Origin: Actinomycetota bacterium
GTDB lineage: Bacteria > Actinomycetota > Humimicrobiia > Humimicrobiales > Humimicrobiaceae
Direction of reading: 5' to 3'
Assembly: GCA_003563375.1 (NCBI GenBank)
Contig: PWSB01000022.1
Coordinates: 1-5,881, forward strand
DNA: 5,881 bases
Made by a program: the position numbers and the translations under genes
Shown here: piece by piece, positions 1 through 5,881 of the stretch
How the letters are laid out: each line of letters opens with the position of its first letter
Position numbering within the stretch: position 1 is the first letter of the stretch
Notes under the pieces: generated by a model
Databases searched by the model: none
Told to the model about the DNA's origin: nothing
What the model saw: the letters and a program-made list of their open reading frames with translations, nothing else

Positions 1-254
1 GCTTCCAAAAAATCAACATTCTCTATCTTCATTATAAAACTCAGAACGTCACCGCCTTCACCACATCCAAAACAATGATAAAATTGCCTGGTTTGGTCCA
101 CATTAAAGGATGGTGTTTTCTCCTGGTGGAATGGACATAGGCCTAGAAAACTTTTACCTCTTTTTTTCAGGCTTACATATCCATTGATGATGTCAGCAAT
201 ATTTACTCTTCCTTTAAGTTCTTCTACTTCACCTTGTTTAAGGCTTTTGGACAT
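1..254 (-). CDS. dnaG: DNA primase, N-terminal zinc-finger part (cut by the window edge)
   Basis: DnaG synthesises the short RNA primers that start Okazaki fragments, working with the replicative helicase at the fork. Only the first 84 codons are in the window; the rest lies beyond the left edge. I translated this stretch directly from the minus strand. It opens MSKSLKQGEVEELKGRVNIA and carries the CHC2 zinc-binding domain: C40-P-F-H43, then a short linker containing EKTPSF, then C61-F-G-C64, followed by GEGGDVLSF. The zinc ligands fall at the same residue numbers as in E. coli DnaG, which supports the ATG at 254. A good Shine-Dalgarno lies just upstream. The TOPRIM catalytic domain and the helicase-binding C-terminus cannot be seen here. 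In Firmicutes dnaG commonly follows glyQS and precedes the sigma-70 gene, which fits this order. The identification is very secure; completeness of the gene is unknown. Confidence 0.97.
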   Translation of the reverse strand, partial: MSKSLKQGEVEELKGRVNIADIINGYVSLKKRGKSFLGLCPFHQEKTPSFNVDQTRQFYHCFGCGEGGDVLSFIMKIENVDFLE

Positions 255-263
255 CCTTACCTC
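255..263 (-). promoter_or_regulatory. Shine-Dalgarno for dnaG
   Basis: The minus strand reads GAGGTAAGG directly before the ATG at 254. GAGG (263-260) sits 5 bases from the start codon, a normal spacing. An in-frame TTG six codons upstream (272-270) lacks a comparable site, so the ATG is the better start. Confidence 0.75.
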
Positions 264-302
264 GATTGGCAAAGTTTTCCAGAATATAACCTATTTTACC
301 AG

Positions 303-331
303 ATTATACATAATGGTATGATAATTTTTAA
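303..331 (-). promoter_or_regulatory. Candidate sigma-70 type promoter for dnaG
   Basis: On the minus strand a perfect TATAAT (308-303) is preceded, after a 17-base spacer, by TTAAAA (331-326), which matches the -35 consensus TTGACA at 4 of 6 positions. Transcription would begin near position 296, giving a leader of about 40 bases before dnaG. The -35 box lies immediately beyond the ppdK terminator hairpin. This is a consensus match in AT-rich sequence, so it is a prediction only. Confidence 0.55.
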
Positions 332-359
332 GAAACTTCAGGGGGCAAAAGCCCCCTGA
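331..359 (-). terminator. Probable intrinsic terminator of ppdK
   Basis: A perfect 9-bp inverted repeat, TCAGGGGGC / GCCCCCTGA (338-346 and 351-359) with a 4-base loop, starts 10 bases after the ppdK stop codon. Seven of the nine pairs are G-C. On the minus strand it is followed by AGTTTCTTAAAAATTAT, so the U-run is short and interrupted. The position and strong stem fit rho-independent termination, but the weak U-tract may allow some read-through into dnaG. Confidence 0.7.
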
Positions 360-369
360 CTCTGTATCT

Positions 370-2997
370 TTATTCTGATATTTTATTTATATGTGCCTGG
401 GCTGCAGCCAGTCTGGCCACCGGAACCCTGTATGGGGAACAGCTGACATAATCCATTCCTGCTTTGTAGCAGAACTTTACTGAATTAGGGTCTCCACCAT
501 GTTCACCGCATATCCCGATTTTTAGATCTTTTTTTGCAGATCTTCCTTTTTCGATCCCCATAAGAACAAGAGGACCGACCCCATCGATATCAAGGGTGGC
601 AAAAGGATCCTTTTCAAGTATTCCTTTTTCCAGATAATCAGGCAAAAACTTGCCTATATCATCCCTTGAAAAACCAAATGTAAGCTGGGTAAGATCATTT
701 GTGCCAAAGCTGAAGAACTCAGCTTCAGTAGCTATCTGGTCCGCTACTATGCAGGCCCTGGGAATCTCTATCATGGTACCGACCTTATATTCAAATTTAA
801 GGTTGTTTTTCTCCATTATTTCATCTGCGATATCCACTATCTGGTCCTTTAATATCTTAATCTCTTGTACCGTACCCGCAAGAGGGATCATAATCTCAGG
901 TATGACCTTTACACCATCCCTGGTCAGCTCAAGGGCTGCTTCCAATATGGCTCTTGACTGCATCTCGAGTATTTCAGGATAGGTTACCGTCAACCTGCAT
1001 CCCCTATGGCCCAGCATCGGATTTAATTCATGAAGTGCCCTTACCGTCGCCCTTAGTTCAGAGGCCTCAATCCCTAGCTCCCCTGCTATTTCCTTTATAT
1101 CTTCTTCTTCTGATGGCAAAAATTCATGGAGCGGGGGGTCTAACAGCCTAATGGTAACAGGCTTGCCTTCCATCACTTTAAAAATTTCAATAAAATCCTG
1201 TTTCTGGTAAGGCAGGATAGTCATCAATGCCTTCCTTCTTTCTTCCTCATTCGAAGCGACTATCATCTTTCTTACTGCTTTTATCCTGTCAGCTTCAAAA
1301 AACATATGCTCAGTCCGGCATAGACCTATGCCTTCGGCGCCAAATTTTAACGCTGTAGCAGCATCTTTTGGTGTATCTGCATTTGTCCTTACGCCCATCT
1401 CGCTGTATTCTTTTATCCAATCCATAAATAATTCAAAATTATCCGAGATCTCAGGGTCCTTAACATCAAGCTGCCCTAAAAATACTTCACCGGTCGAACC
1501 GTCTAGAGTGATCCAGTCTCCTTTATTGACCTTTTGCCCATCGGCTTTAAAATATTTTTGATCAGCATAAACATTTACATTTTCAGAGCCGGCAACACAG
1601 CATTTGCCCATCCCCCTGGCCACGACTGCAGCATGAGAGGTCATTCCTCCCCGGGAAGTCAAAATACCCTGAGCAACTGACATACCTTCTATGTCTTCCG
1701 GAGAGGTCTCGGTCCTTACAAGTATTACCGGGCCATTTTCTGCCTCCTTTACTGCATCATCGGCATCAAATACTACTTTGCCCAAAGCAGCCCCCGGTGA
1801 GGCAGGAAGCCCTTTCGCAAGCAGCCTGGCATCTTTTTTAGCCTCCTTATCTATCTGTTTGTGGAGAAGCTGGTCCAGTTGCTGGGGCTCTACCCTCATG
1901 ATGGCTGTCTTTTTATCTATTAAATTTTCTTTTTCCATATCCACGGCGATCTGGAGGGCGGCTGCCGCTGTCCTTTTGCCTGTCCTGGTCTGCAGTATAT
2001 AAAGTTTCCCCTCCTGTATGGTAAACTCCAGATCCTGCATTTCCTTGTAATGTTCCTCTAGTTTTTTGAAGACTCCCATAAGTTCTTCGTAGATCTCAGG
2101 CATTTCTTCTTTTAGCTTTGTAATGTCCTGGGGGGTCCTTATACCTGCAACTACGTCCTCTCCCTGTGCATTTATAAGGTATTCGCCATATTCCTTGTTT
2201 TCACCGGTTGACGGGTTTCTTGTAAAAGCAACACCTGTTCCAGAATTTTGGCCCATATTACCAAATACCATGGCCTGAACGTTTACTGCAGTACCCAGGT
2301 TATGGGGAATATCATGGAGGTTCCTATAAGTTATAGCCCTTTTATTGTTCCAGGAACCGAATACAGCATCTACAGACATCTGCAACTGCTTTCTTGGGTC
2401 CTGGGGAAAGTCTTCTCCGGCATCCTCTTTTATGATCTTCTTGTAGCCCTCGACCAGTTCTTTTAGATCATCAGCATCCAGGTCAGTATCAAATTTTGCC
2501 CCTTTTTCATCTTTTTTAGCCTGCATGGCTTCTTCGAAGCTGTCATGTTCTACACCCATCACAACATCTCCAAACATCTGTATAAACCTGCGATAGGAAT
2601 CCCAGCCAAATCTTGCATTGCCTGTCTTTTTGATAAGGCCTTCAACTGTTTTATCGTTTAGACCCAGGTTTAGGACAGTATCCATCATTCCCGGCATTGA
2701 AAAAGCAGACCCGGAGCGCACAGATACAAGCAGGGGATTTTCTTCATCTCCTAAGTCCAGGCCCATTTTTCCTTCCAGCTTCTTTAAAGCATCGTCTACC
2801 TGTTCTTGAAGCCCCTCTGGATATCTCTTTCCAAGCTCATAAAACAGATTACATACCTCTGTGGTAATAGTAAAACCTGGAGGGACCGGAAGCCCTATGT
2901 TTGTCATCTCGGATAGATTGGCTCCCTTTCCTCCTAATAATTTTTTCATTTCTTTTTTACCTTCACCAAAGAAATAAACGTATTTCTTTTTTGCCAT
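370..2997 (-). CDS. ppdK: Pyruvate, phosphate dikinase (PPDK)
   Basis: This cytoplasmic enzyme interconverts pyruvate + ATP + phosphate with phosphoenolpyruvate + AMP + PPi. In anaerobes it can act in glycolysis as a PPi-linked replacement for pyruvate kinase, or in gluconeogenesis. At 875 residues it matches the full-length bacterial enzyme (874 in Clostridium symbiosum). Domains in order: the ATP-grasp nucleotide-binding region (about 1-340), with K24 in GGKGANLSEM, R94 in SVRSGSAFSMPG, and E324 and Q336 near LYILQTRTG; the phosphohistidine swivelling domain (about 390-510), with catalytic H455 in GGMTSHAA; and the PEP/pyruvate barrel (about 530-875), with R561 (RTEH), R617, E744 (MIEIPRA), N767 and D768 (FGTNDLTQ) and C830 in GICGEHGGD. 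All expected catalytic positions are present, so it should be active. T453 and S454, next to H455, are the residues targeted by PPDK regulatory proteins in other organisms. The start is supported by AAAGG 5 bases upstream of the ATG. It lies 72 bases after glyS and is probably followed by a terminator hairpin. Confidence 0.98.
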   Translation of the reverse strand: MAKKKYVYFFGEGKKEMKKLLGGKGANLSEMTNIGLPVPPGFTITTEVCNLFYELGKRYPEGLQEQVDDALKKLEGKMGLDLGDEENPLLVSVRSGSAFSMPGMMDTVLNLGLNDKTVEGLIKKTGNARFGWDSYRRFIQMFGDVVMGVEHDSFEEAMQAKKDEKGAKFDTDLDADDLKELVEGYKKIIKEDAGEDFPQDPRKQLQMSVDAVFGSWNNKRAITYRNLHDIPHNLGTAVNVQAMVFGNMGQNSGTGVAFTRNPSTGENKEYGEYLINAQGEDVVAGIRTPQDITKLKEEMPEIYEELMGVFKKLEEHYKEMQDLEFTIQEGKLYILQTRTGKRTAAAALQIAVDMEKENLIDKKTAIMRVEPQQLDQLLHKQIDKEAKKDARLLAKGLPASPGAALGKVVFDADDAVKEAENGPVILVRTETSPEDIEGMSVAQGILTSRGGMTSHAAVVARGMGKCCVAGSENVNVYADQKYFKADGQKVNKGDWITLDGSTGEVFLGQLDVKDPEISDNFELFMDWIKEYSEMGVRTNADTPKDAATALKFGAEGIGLCRTEHMFFEADRIKAVRKMIVASNEEERRKALMTILPYQKQDFIEIFKVMEGKPVTIRLLDPPLHEFLPSEEEDIKEIAGELGIEASELRATVRALHELNPMLGHRGCRLTVTYPEILEMQSRAILEAALELTRDGVKVIPEIMIPLAGTVQEIKILKDQIVDIADEIMEKNNLKFEYKVGTMIEIPRACIVADQIATEAEFFSFGTNDLTQLTFGFSRDDIGKFLPDYLEKGILEKDPFATLDIDGVGPLVLMGIEKGRSAKKDLKIGICGEHGGDPNSVKFCYKAGMDYVSCSPYRVPVARLAAAQAHINKISE

Positions 2998-3030
2998 TTT
3001 TACCTTTCCTTTCGTCGGTTTTCTTAATTA

Positions 3031-3059
3031 ATTATAAAGTGTTTAAAATTGTTTTTAAA
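3031..3059 (-). promoter_or_regulatory. Candidate promoter for ppdK in the glyS-ppdK gap
   Basis: The 72-base gap after glyS contains, on the minus strand, a perfect TATAAT (3036-3031) with TTTAAA (3059-3054) 17 bases upstream, matching TTGACA at 4 of 6 positions. Transcription would start near 3024, leaving a leader of about 27 bases that includes the ppdK Shine-Dalgarno (AGGAAAGG, 3010-3003). The gap is very AT-rich, so chance matches are likely. It has no strong terminator, so read-through from glyQS into ppdK is also possible. Confidence 0.5.
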
Positions 3060-3069
3060 ACCTAAAATC

Positions 3070-5154
3070 CTAACCCTCTATGACCAGTTTTGAAAAATCT
3101 GCTATATTCATATACAGGTCCCTTGCAGCTTTTACGAGGCTTATTCTGTTTCCCCTTATCTTTGGGTCTTTATCCATCACCAGAACCTGGTCAAAAAACC
3201 TGTCCACTATCTTTCCAAAACCTTCCAATTCTATAAGGATACCAAAATATTCTTCCTTCCGTAACCGGTCAGAAACAATATCCCCCACCCTGACCAACGC
3301 CTTATAGAGCCTTTTCTCATCATCATGGTTAAAGAGGGAGGGGTCAAGTTCAGGTATCTCTTTTCCCTTTGTTATATTCTGGCACCTTATCATGGGATTT
3401 GCCAGAAGCTCTATTTCCTTTTGGAGAAAATATTTTTCCAGAGCGTTGTACCTTTTATTTATTCCAGAAATGGAAGATATGCCTGTGCCGATGACTGATT
3501 CAGCAATATCAATCCTTTTTCCTTGCTTTTCTAAATTGAACCTATACCTTGCCAGAATAAAATCGAGTATTTTGCTTTTTAAACCCCGGGGCCTCTTGTG
3601 GCCAAAAGCCTGCTCGTAAAGGTAGGTGACAAAATCAATAAGGTCTGCAAGGGGCAGCGGATAGTCTTTTTCAAGTATGGAGGACACAATCCCCGATGCT
3701 TTTCGCCTCAATGCAAATGGGTCCTCCGAACCTGTGGGCATGTTACCTAAAATAAACATGCCGCAGATGGTGTCCATCTTGTCAGCCAGGGAGAGTATAG
3801 TCCCGATATCGTCACCAGGCAAAGTATCTTGGGCAAACCTGGGAAGATAGTGCTCAAATACAGCATCGGCAACCCTTTGGTCCTCGCCTCTTTCTTTAGC
3901 GTATTCCCTGCCTACGATTCCCTGTAACTGGGGAAACTCGACCACCATATTGGTTACCAGGTCGCATTTGCTTATCTGGGCAGCCCTCAATATAAGGCCG
4001 ACTTCTTTTTTATCAAGCTTATCCGCTATAAAAGCGACTATTTTTTTAAGCCTGGAGACCTTATCATGCATACTGCCTATGCCGGTGTAAAAAATAACGC
4101 CCTTCAGTTTTTCGAGCCAACCGCTAAAGTCCTGCTTTTTATCTTCTTCATAGAAAAAGGTGGCATCGCTCAATCTAGCTTCAAGAACCCTCTGGTTTCC
4201 CTTGACGATGCTTCTTTCGTCGCCTTTTCCATTCTGGACTATCACAAAACTTGTAGTGATATCCCTGTTATCGTCTACAACTGCAAAATATTTCTGATGG
4301 TATTCTATAGCTTTAATTAAAATATCTCGGGGTATATAAAGGTATTTTGGATCAAAAGTACCTGTTGAAACATGTGGATATTCTACCAGATTTACAACTT
4401 CATCCAGCAATTCCCTATCCAGAAGGACTTTCTTTTGGTTATTCCAAAGCCTCTCCTCTAATTCCTGGATTGACTGCTCTATGGCACTCTTTCTTCGGGT
4501 GCAGTCTACAATGACATTACCCTTTTTTTCCAGGGCTTTCATATACTCTCCGGCATCCTTTATCTCTATCAAGCTTTTTTCTAAATTCCGTAACCCATAA
4601 GTAAACCTTTGTGACCGGAGATTTTCAAGTTCAAGGCCTATTACTTCTTTTCCAAGTAAAGCCAGTATCCATCTTATGGGCCTGGCAAACTTAAAATCAT
4701 AGTCACCCCAGGCCATTTGTTTGGAAAAATTTATCTCCCCTATGCAATCCCTTAGCAGCCCGGGCAGAATTTCTATGGCAGGCCTTCCCTCTTCCACTAT
4801 GTTCTTACCCATGTAGATTCCCCGGTCTGTCTCAATCTCCTCAAGCTGGGAAACATCCAGGTCCAGGCTCCTTGCAAAACCAATAGCAGCTTTGGAGGGC
4901 TTTCCGCTGGGTTCAAAAGCTATCTTTTTGGGGGGACCGGTTACTACTTTTTTATGGGAGTCCTGCATCCCTTTGACACCTTTAACATAAGCGGTAAGCC
5001 TCCTCGGCGTTCCGTAGGTATAAATAGAAGAAAAAGTTATCCTTTCCCGTTCTAATTTTTTCCCCAGGACCACTTTTAATTCATTTGCTCCTTCATATAC
5101 TGAAGAGGAAGGGAGTTCCTCTGTCCCTATTTCAAATATCAGTTTCTTATCCAT
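3070..5154 (-). CDS. glyS: Glycyl-tRNA synthetase, beta subunit
   Basis: GlyS is the tRNA-binding subunit of the bacterial alpha2beta2 glycyl-tRNA synthetase; it pairs with the catalytic GlyQ encoded just upstream. At 694 residues it is the usual length. Landmarks in order: the N-terminal signature FEIGTEELPSSSVYEGA (7-23); TPRRLTAYV (49-57); FARPIRWILALLG (156-168); VLEARLSDATFFYEED (323-338); the HD-like domain region, with GSMHDKVSRL (360-369) and SKCDLVTNMVVEFPQLQG (395-412); EHYLPRF (434-440); ADKMDT (457-462); PTGSEDPFALRR (473-484); and a C-terminal DALR-type anticodon-binding region (about 570-694) ending in ADFSKL. No frameshift or truncation is seen. Two motifs depart from the family pattern as I recall it: MAW at 147-149, where MRW is usual, and TYGLRN at 185-190, where T-x-GHRF is usual. 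The ATG overlaps the end of glyQ, and the Shine-Dalgarno is weak. The start is fixed by the N-terminal signature, which begins within a few residues of it. Confidence 0.98.
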   Translation of the reverse strand: MDKKLIFEIGTEELPSSSVYEGANELKVVLGKKLERERITFSSIYTYGTPRRLTAYVKGVKGMQDSHKKVVTGPPKKIAFEPSGKPSKAAIGFARSLDLDVSQLEEIETDRGIYMGKNIVEEGRPAIEILPGLLRDCIGEINFSKQMAWGDYDFKFARPIRWILALLGKEVIGLELENLRSQRFTYGLRNLEKSLIEIKDAGEYMKALEKKGNVIVDCTRRKSAIEQSIQELEERLWNNQKKVLLDRELLDEVVNLVEYPHVSTGTFDPKYLYIPRDILIKAIEYHQKYFAVVDDNRDITTSFVIVQNGKGDERSIVKGNQRVLEARLSDATFFYEEDKKQDFSGWLEKLKGVIFYTGIGSMHDKVSRLKKIVAFIADKLDKKEVGLILRAAQISKCDLVTNMVVEFPQLQGIVGREYAKERGEDQRVADAVFEHYLPRFAQDTLPGDDIGTILSLADKMDTICGMFILGNMPTGSEDPFALRRKASGIVSSILEKDYPLPLADLIDFVTYLYEQAFGHKRPRGLKSKILDFILARYRFNLEKQGKRIDIAESVIGTGISSISGINKRYNALEKYFLQKEIELLANPMIRCQNITKGKEIPELDPSLFNHDDEKRLYKALVRVGDIVSDRLRKEEYFGILIELEGFGKIVDRFFDQVLVMDKDPKIRGNRISLVKAARDLYMNIADFSKLVIEG
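5147..5154 (-). other. 8-base glyQ/glyS overlap (likely translational coupling)
   Basis: The minus strand reads ATGGATAA, in which the glyS ATG (5154-5152) precedes the glyQ TAA stop (5149-5147) in another frame. The bases before the ATG (CTGATTAAAAGAA) hold no convincing Shine-Dalgarno. Ribosomes finishing glyQ probably re-initiate on glyS, which would help keep the two subunits in equal amounts. Confidence 0.7.
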
Positions 5155-5881
5155 TTCTTTTAATCAGGGGAAATCCCATATCCTCCCTCTGTTTTAAATA
5201 TACCTTGCATAATTTTTTAGCCAAATTCCTAACCCTTGCGATATAAGAGGTCCTCTCTGCGACGCTTACAGCTTCCCTTGCGTCAAGAAGATTAAATACA
5301 TGGGAACACTTTAAGACATACTCGCAGGCCACAAACACCAGGTCTTTATTTATGGTCCTGTGAAACTCATTTTCAAATTTCTCAAACAGGTCAAGCAGCA
5401 TATCTATATCAGCAAGTTCAAAATTATATACACACCATTGTTTTTCTGATTCCAGCAGGACATCAGCATAGATGATTTCATCATTCCATTTAAGGTCCCA
5501 AAAACTGTCTTTGTCCTGAAGATACATCGCAATCCTCTCGAGCCCGTAGGTCAACTCAGCGCATACCGGTTTTAAGGTGATGCCTCCCATCTGCTGGAAA
5601 TATGTAAACTGGGTGACCTCCATGCCATCCGCCCATACCTCCCAGCCCAAGCCTGCAGCTCCTATTGTAGGGGAAGCCCAATCATCTTCAACTAATCTAA
5701 TATCATGGCTCTTTATGTCAATTCCCAGACTTTTTAGAGAACCCATGTATAATTCTATGACATCATCTGGGGAAGGTTTCAAAAGAACCTGGAATTGGTA
5801 ATAGAACTGGCTTCTGAAAGGATTTTGGCCGTATCTTCCGTCTGTAGGCCTCCTTGATGGCTCTACATAAGCCACATTCCA
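5147..5881 (-). CDS. glyQ: Glycyl-tRNA synthetase, alpha subunit (5' end outside the window)
   Basis: GlyQ is the class II catalytic subunit that activates glycine with ATP and, together with GlyS, charges tRNA-Gly in the cytoplasm. The window shows the last 244 residues, starting at the conserved WNVAYVEPSRRPTDGRYG. Roughly 50 N-terminal residues should lie beyond the right edge, given family lengths near 290-300. The GTG at 5875-5873 is the internal valine of WNV, not a start. Class II motif 2 spans fragment residues about 8-40 (EPSRRPTDGRYG through FYYQFQVLLKPSPDD). Next come VEDDWASPT and GLGWEVWADGMEVTQFTYFQQ (from about 64 to 97), then motif 3 with TYGLERIAMYLQ (111-122). The helical C-terminal part includes YNFELAD and FNLLDAREAVSVAER (206-220) and ends near GFPLIKRNG. 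The open frame is intact throughout. It is the first gene of the glyQS pair. Any leader control, such as a T-box, would be upstream and out of view. Confidence 0.98.
   Translation of the reverse strand, partial: WNVAYVEPSRRPTDGRYGQNPFRSQFYYQFQVLLKPSPDDVIELYMGSLKSLGIDIKSHDIRLVEDDWASPTIGAAGLGWEVWADGMEVTQFTYFQQMGGITLKPVCAELTYGLERIAMYLQDKDSFWDLKWNDEIIYADVLLESEKQWCVYNFELADIDMLLDLFEKFENEFHRTINKDLVFVACEYVLKCSHVFNLLDAREAVSVAERTSYIARVRNLAKKLCKVYLKQREDMGFPLIKRNG

Noticed and set aside
650..2809. Several plus-strand open frames of 63-110 codons opposite ppdK (for example 650-982, 1691-2002, 2248-2466)
   Set aside because: They lie entirely antisense to a well-conserved, full-length PPDK, show no recognisable domain, and are best explained as shadows of its codon pattern.
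3040..3061. AT-rich inverted repeat (GTTTTAAAAACAATTTTAAAC on the minus strand, 3061-3041 region) as a glyS terminator
   Set aside because: The pairing is almost all A-T with an internal mismatch and no following U-run, so it would be too weak to act as an intrinsic terminator.
3080..5801. Plus-strand open frames opposite glyS and glyQ (3080-3307, 3392-3619, 4066-4320, 5577-5801)
   Set aside because: They are antisense to conserved synthetase genes, with no family resemblance, and nothing in the sequence supports their expression.
5873..5875. GTG as a possible start codon of glyQ
   Set aside because: The frame stays open to the window edge and reads W-N-V before AYVEPSRR, a conserved internal GlyQ segment, so the GTG codes for an internal valine.
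1..5881. A hidden novel system, defence island or mobile element
   Set aside because: All long frames are accounted for by four conserved housekeeping genes. The gaps are 72 and 115 bases, and no repeats, integrase, transposase or atypical gene is visible.

Overview
This window is an ordinary bacterial housekeeping neighbourhood read entirely from the minus strand. In transcription order (right to left) it holds the 3' part of glyQ (glycyl-tRNA synthetase alpha subunit), a complete glyS (beta subunit), a complete ppdK (pyruvate, phosphate dikinase), and the 5' end of dnaG (DNA primase). About 97% of the window is coding. Base composition looks moderate and somewhat AT-leaning, with frequent ATA and AGG codons. 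I see no mobile element, repeat array, CRISPR, tRNA or rRNA.

Organism: clearly a bacterium. Glycyl-tRNA synthetase is of the split, bacterial alpha2beta2 type, and the primase has the bacterial CHC2 zinc finger. The order glyQ-glyS-(ppdK)-dnaG, which continues to the primary sigma factor gene in many genomes, is typical of Firmicutes and especially clostridia. With the PPi-linked dikinase it suggests an anaerobic, probably fermentative Firmicutes-like or deep-branching relative. The sequence alone does not fix the phylum.

Layout: glyQ (5147-5881, entering from the right edge) overlaps the start of glyS (3070-5154) by 8 bases, so the two subunits are probably translationally coupled. A 72-base AT-rich gap follows, with a plausible promoter and a good Shine-Dalgarno for ppdK (370-2997). 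A GC-rich hairpin just after the ppdK stop looks like its terminator. Directly beyond it lies a plausible promoter for dnaG (1-254, running off the left edge). The window therefore appears to be two or three transcription units in tandem: glyQS, ppdK (alone or by read-through from glyQS), and dnaG onward.

Functionally, GlyQ and GlyS form one enzyme that charges tRNA-Gly. PpdK interconverts pyruvate and phosphoenolpyruvate at the core of carbon metabolism. DnaG primes replication. No undescribed system is visible. The points worth a second look are small: two substitutions in normally conserved GlyS motifs, the lack of the usual PPDK regulatory gene in the interval, and the compact terminator/promoter arrangement between ppdK and dnaG.
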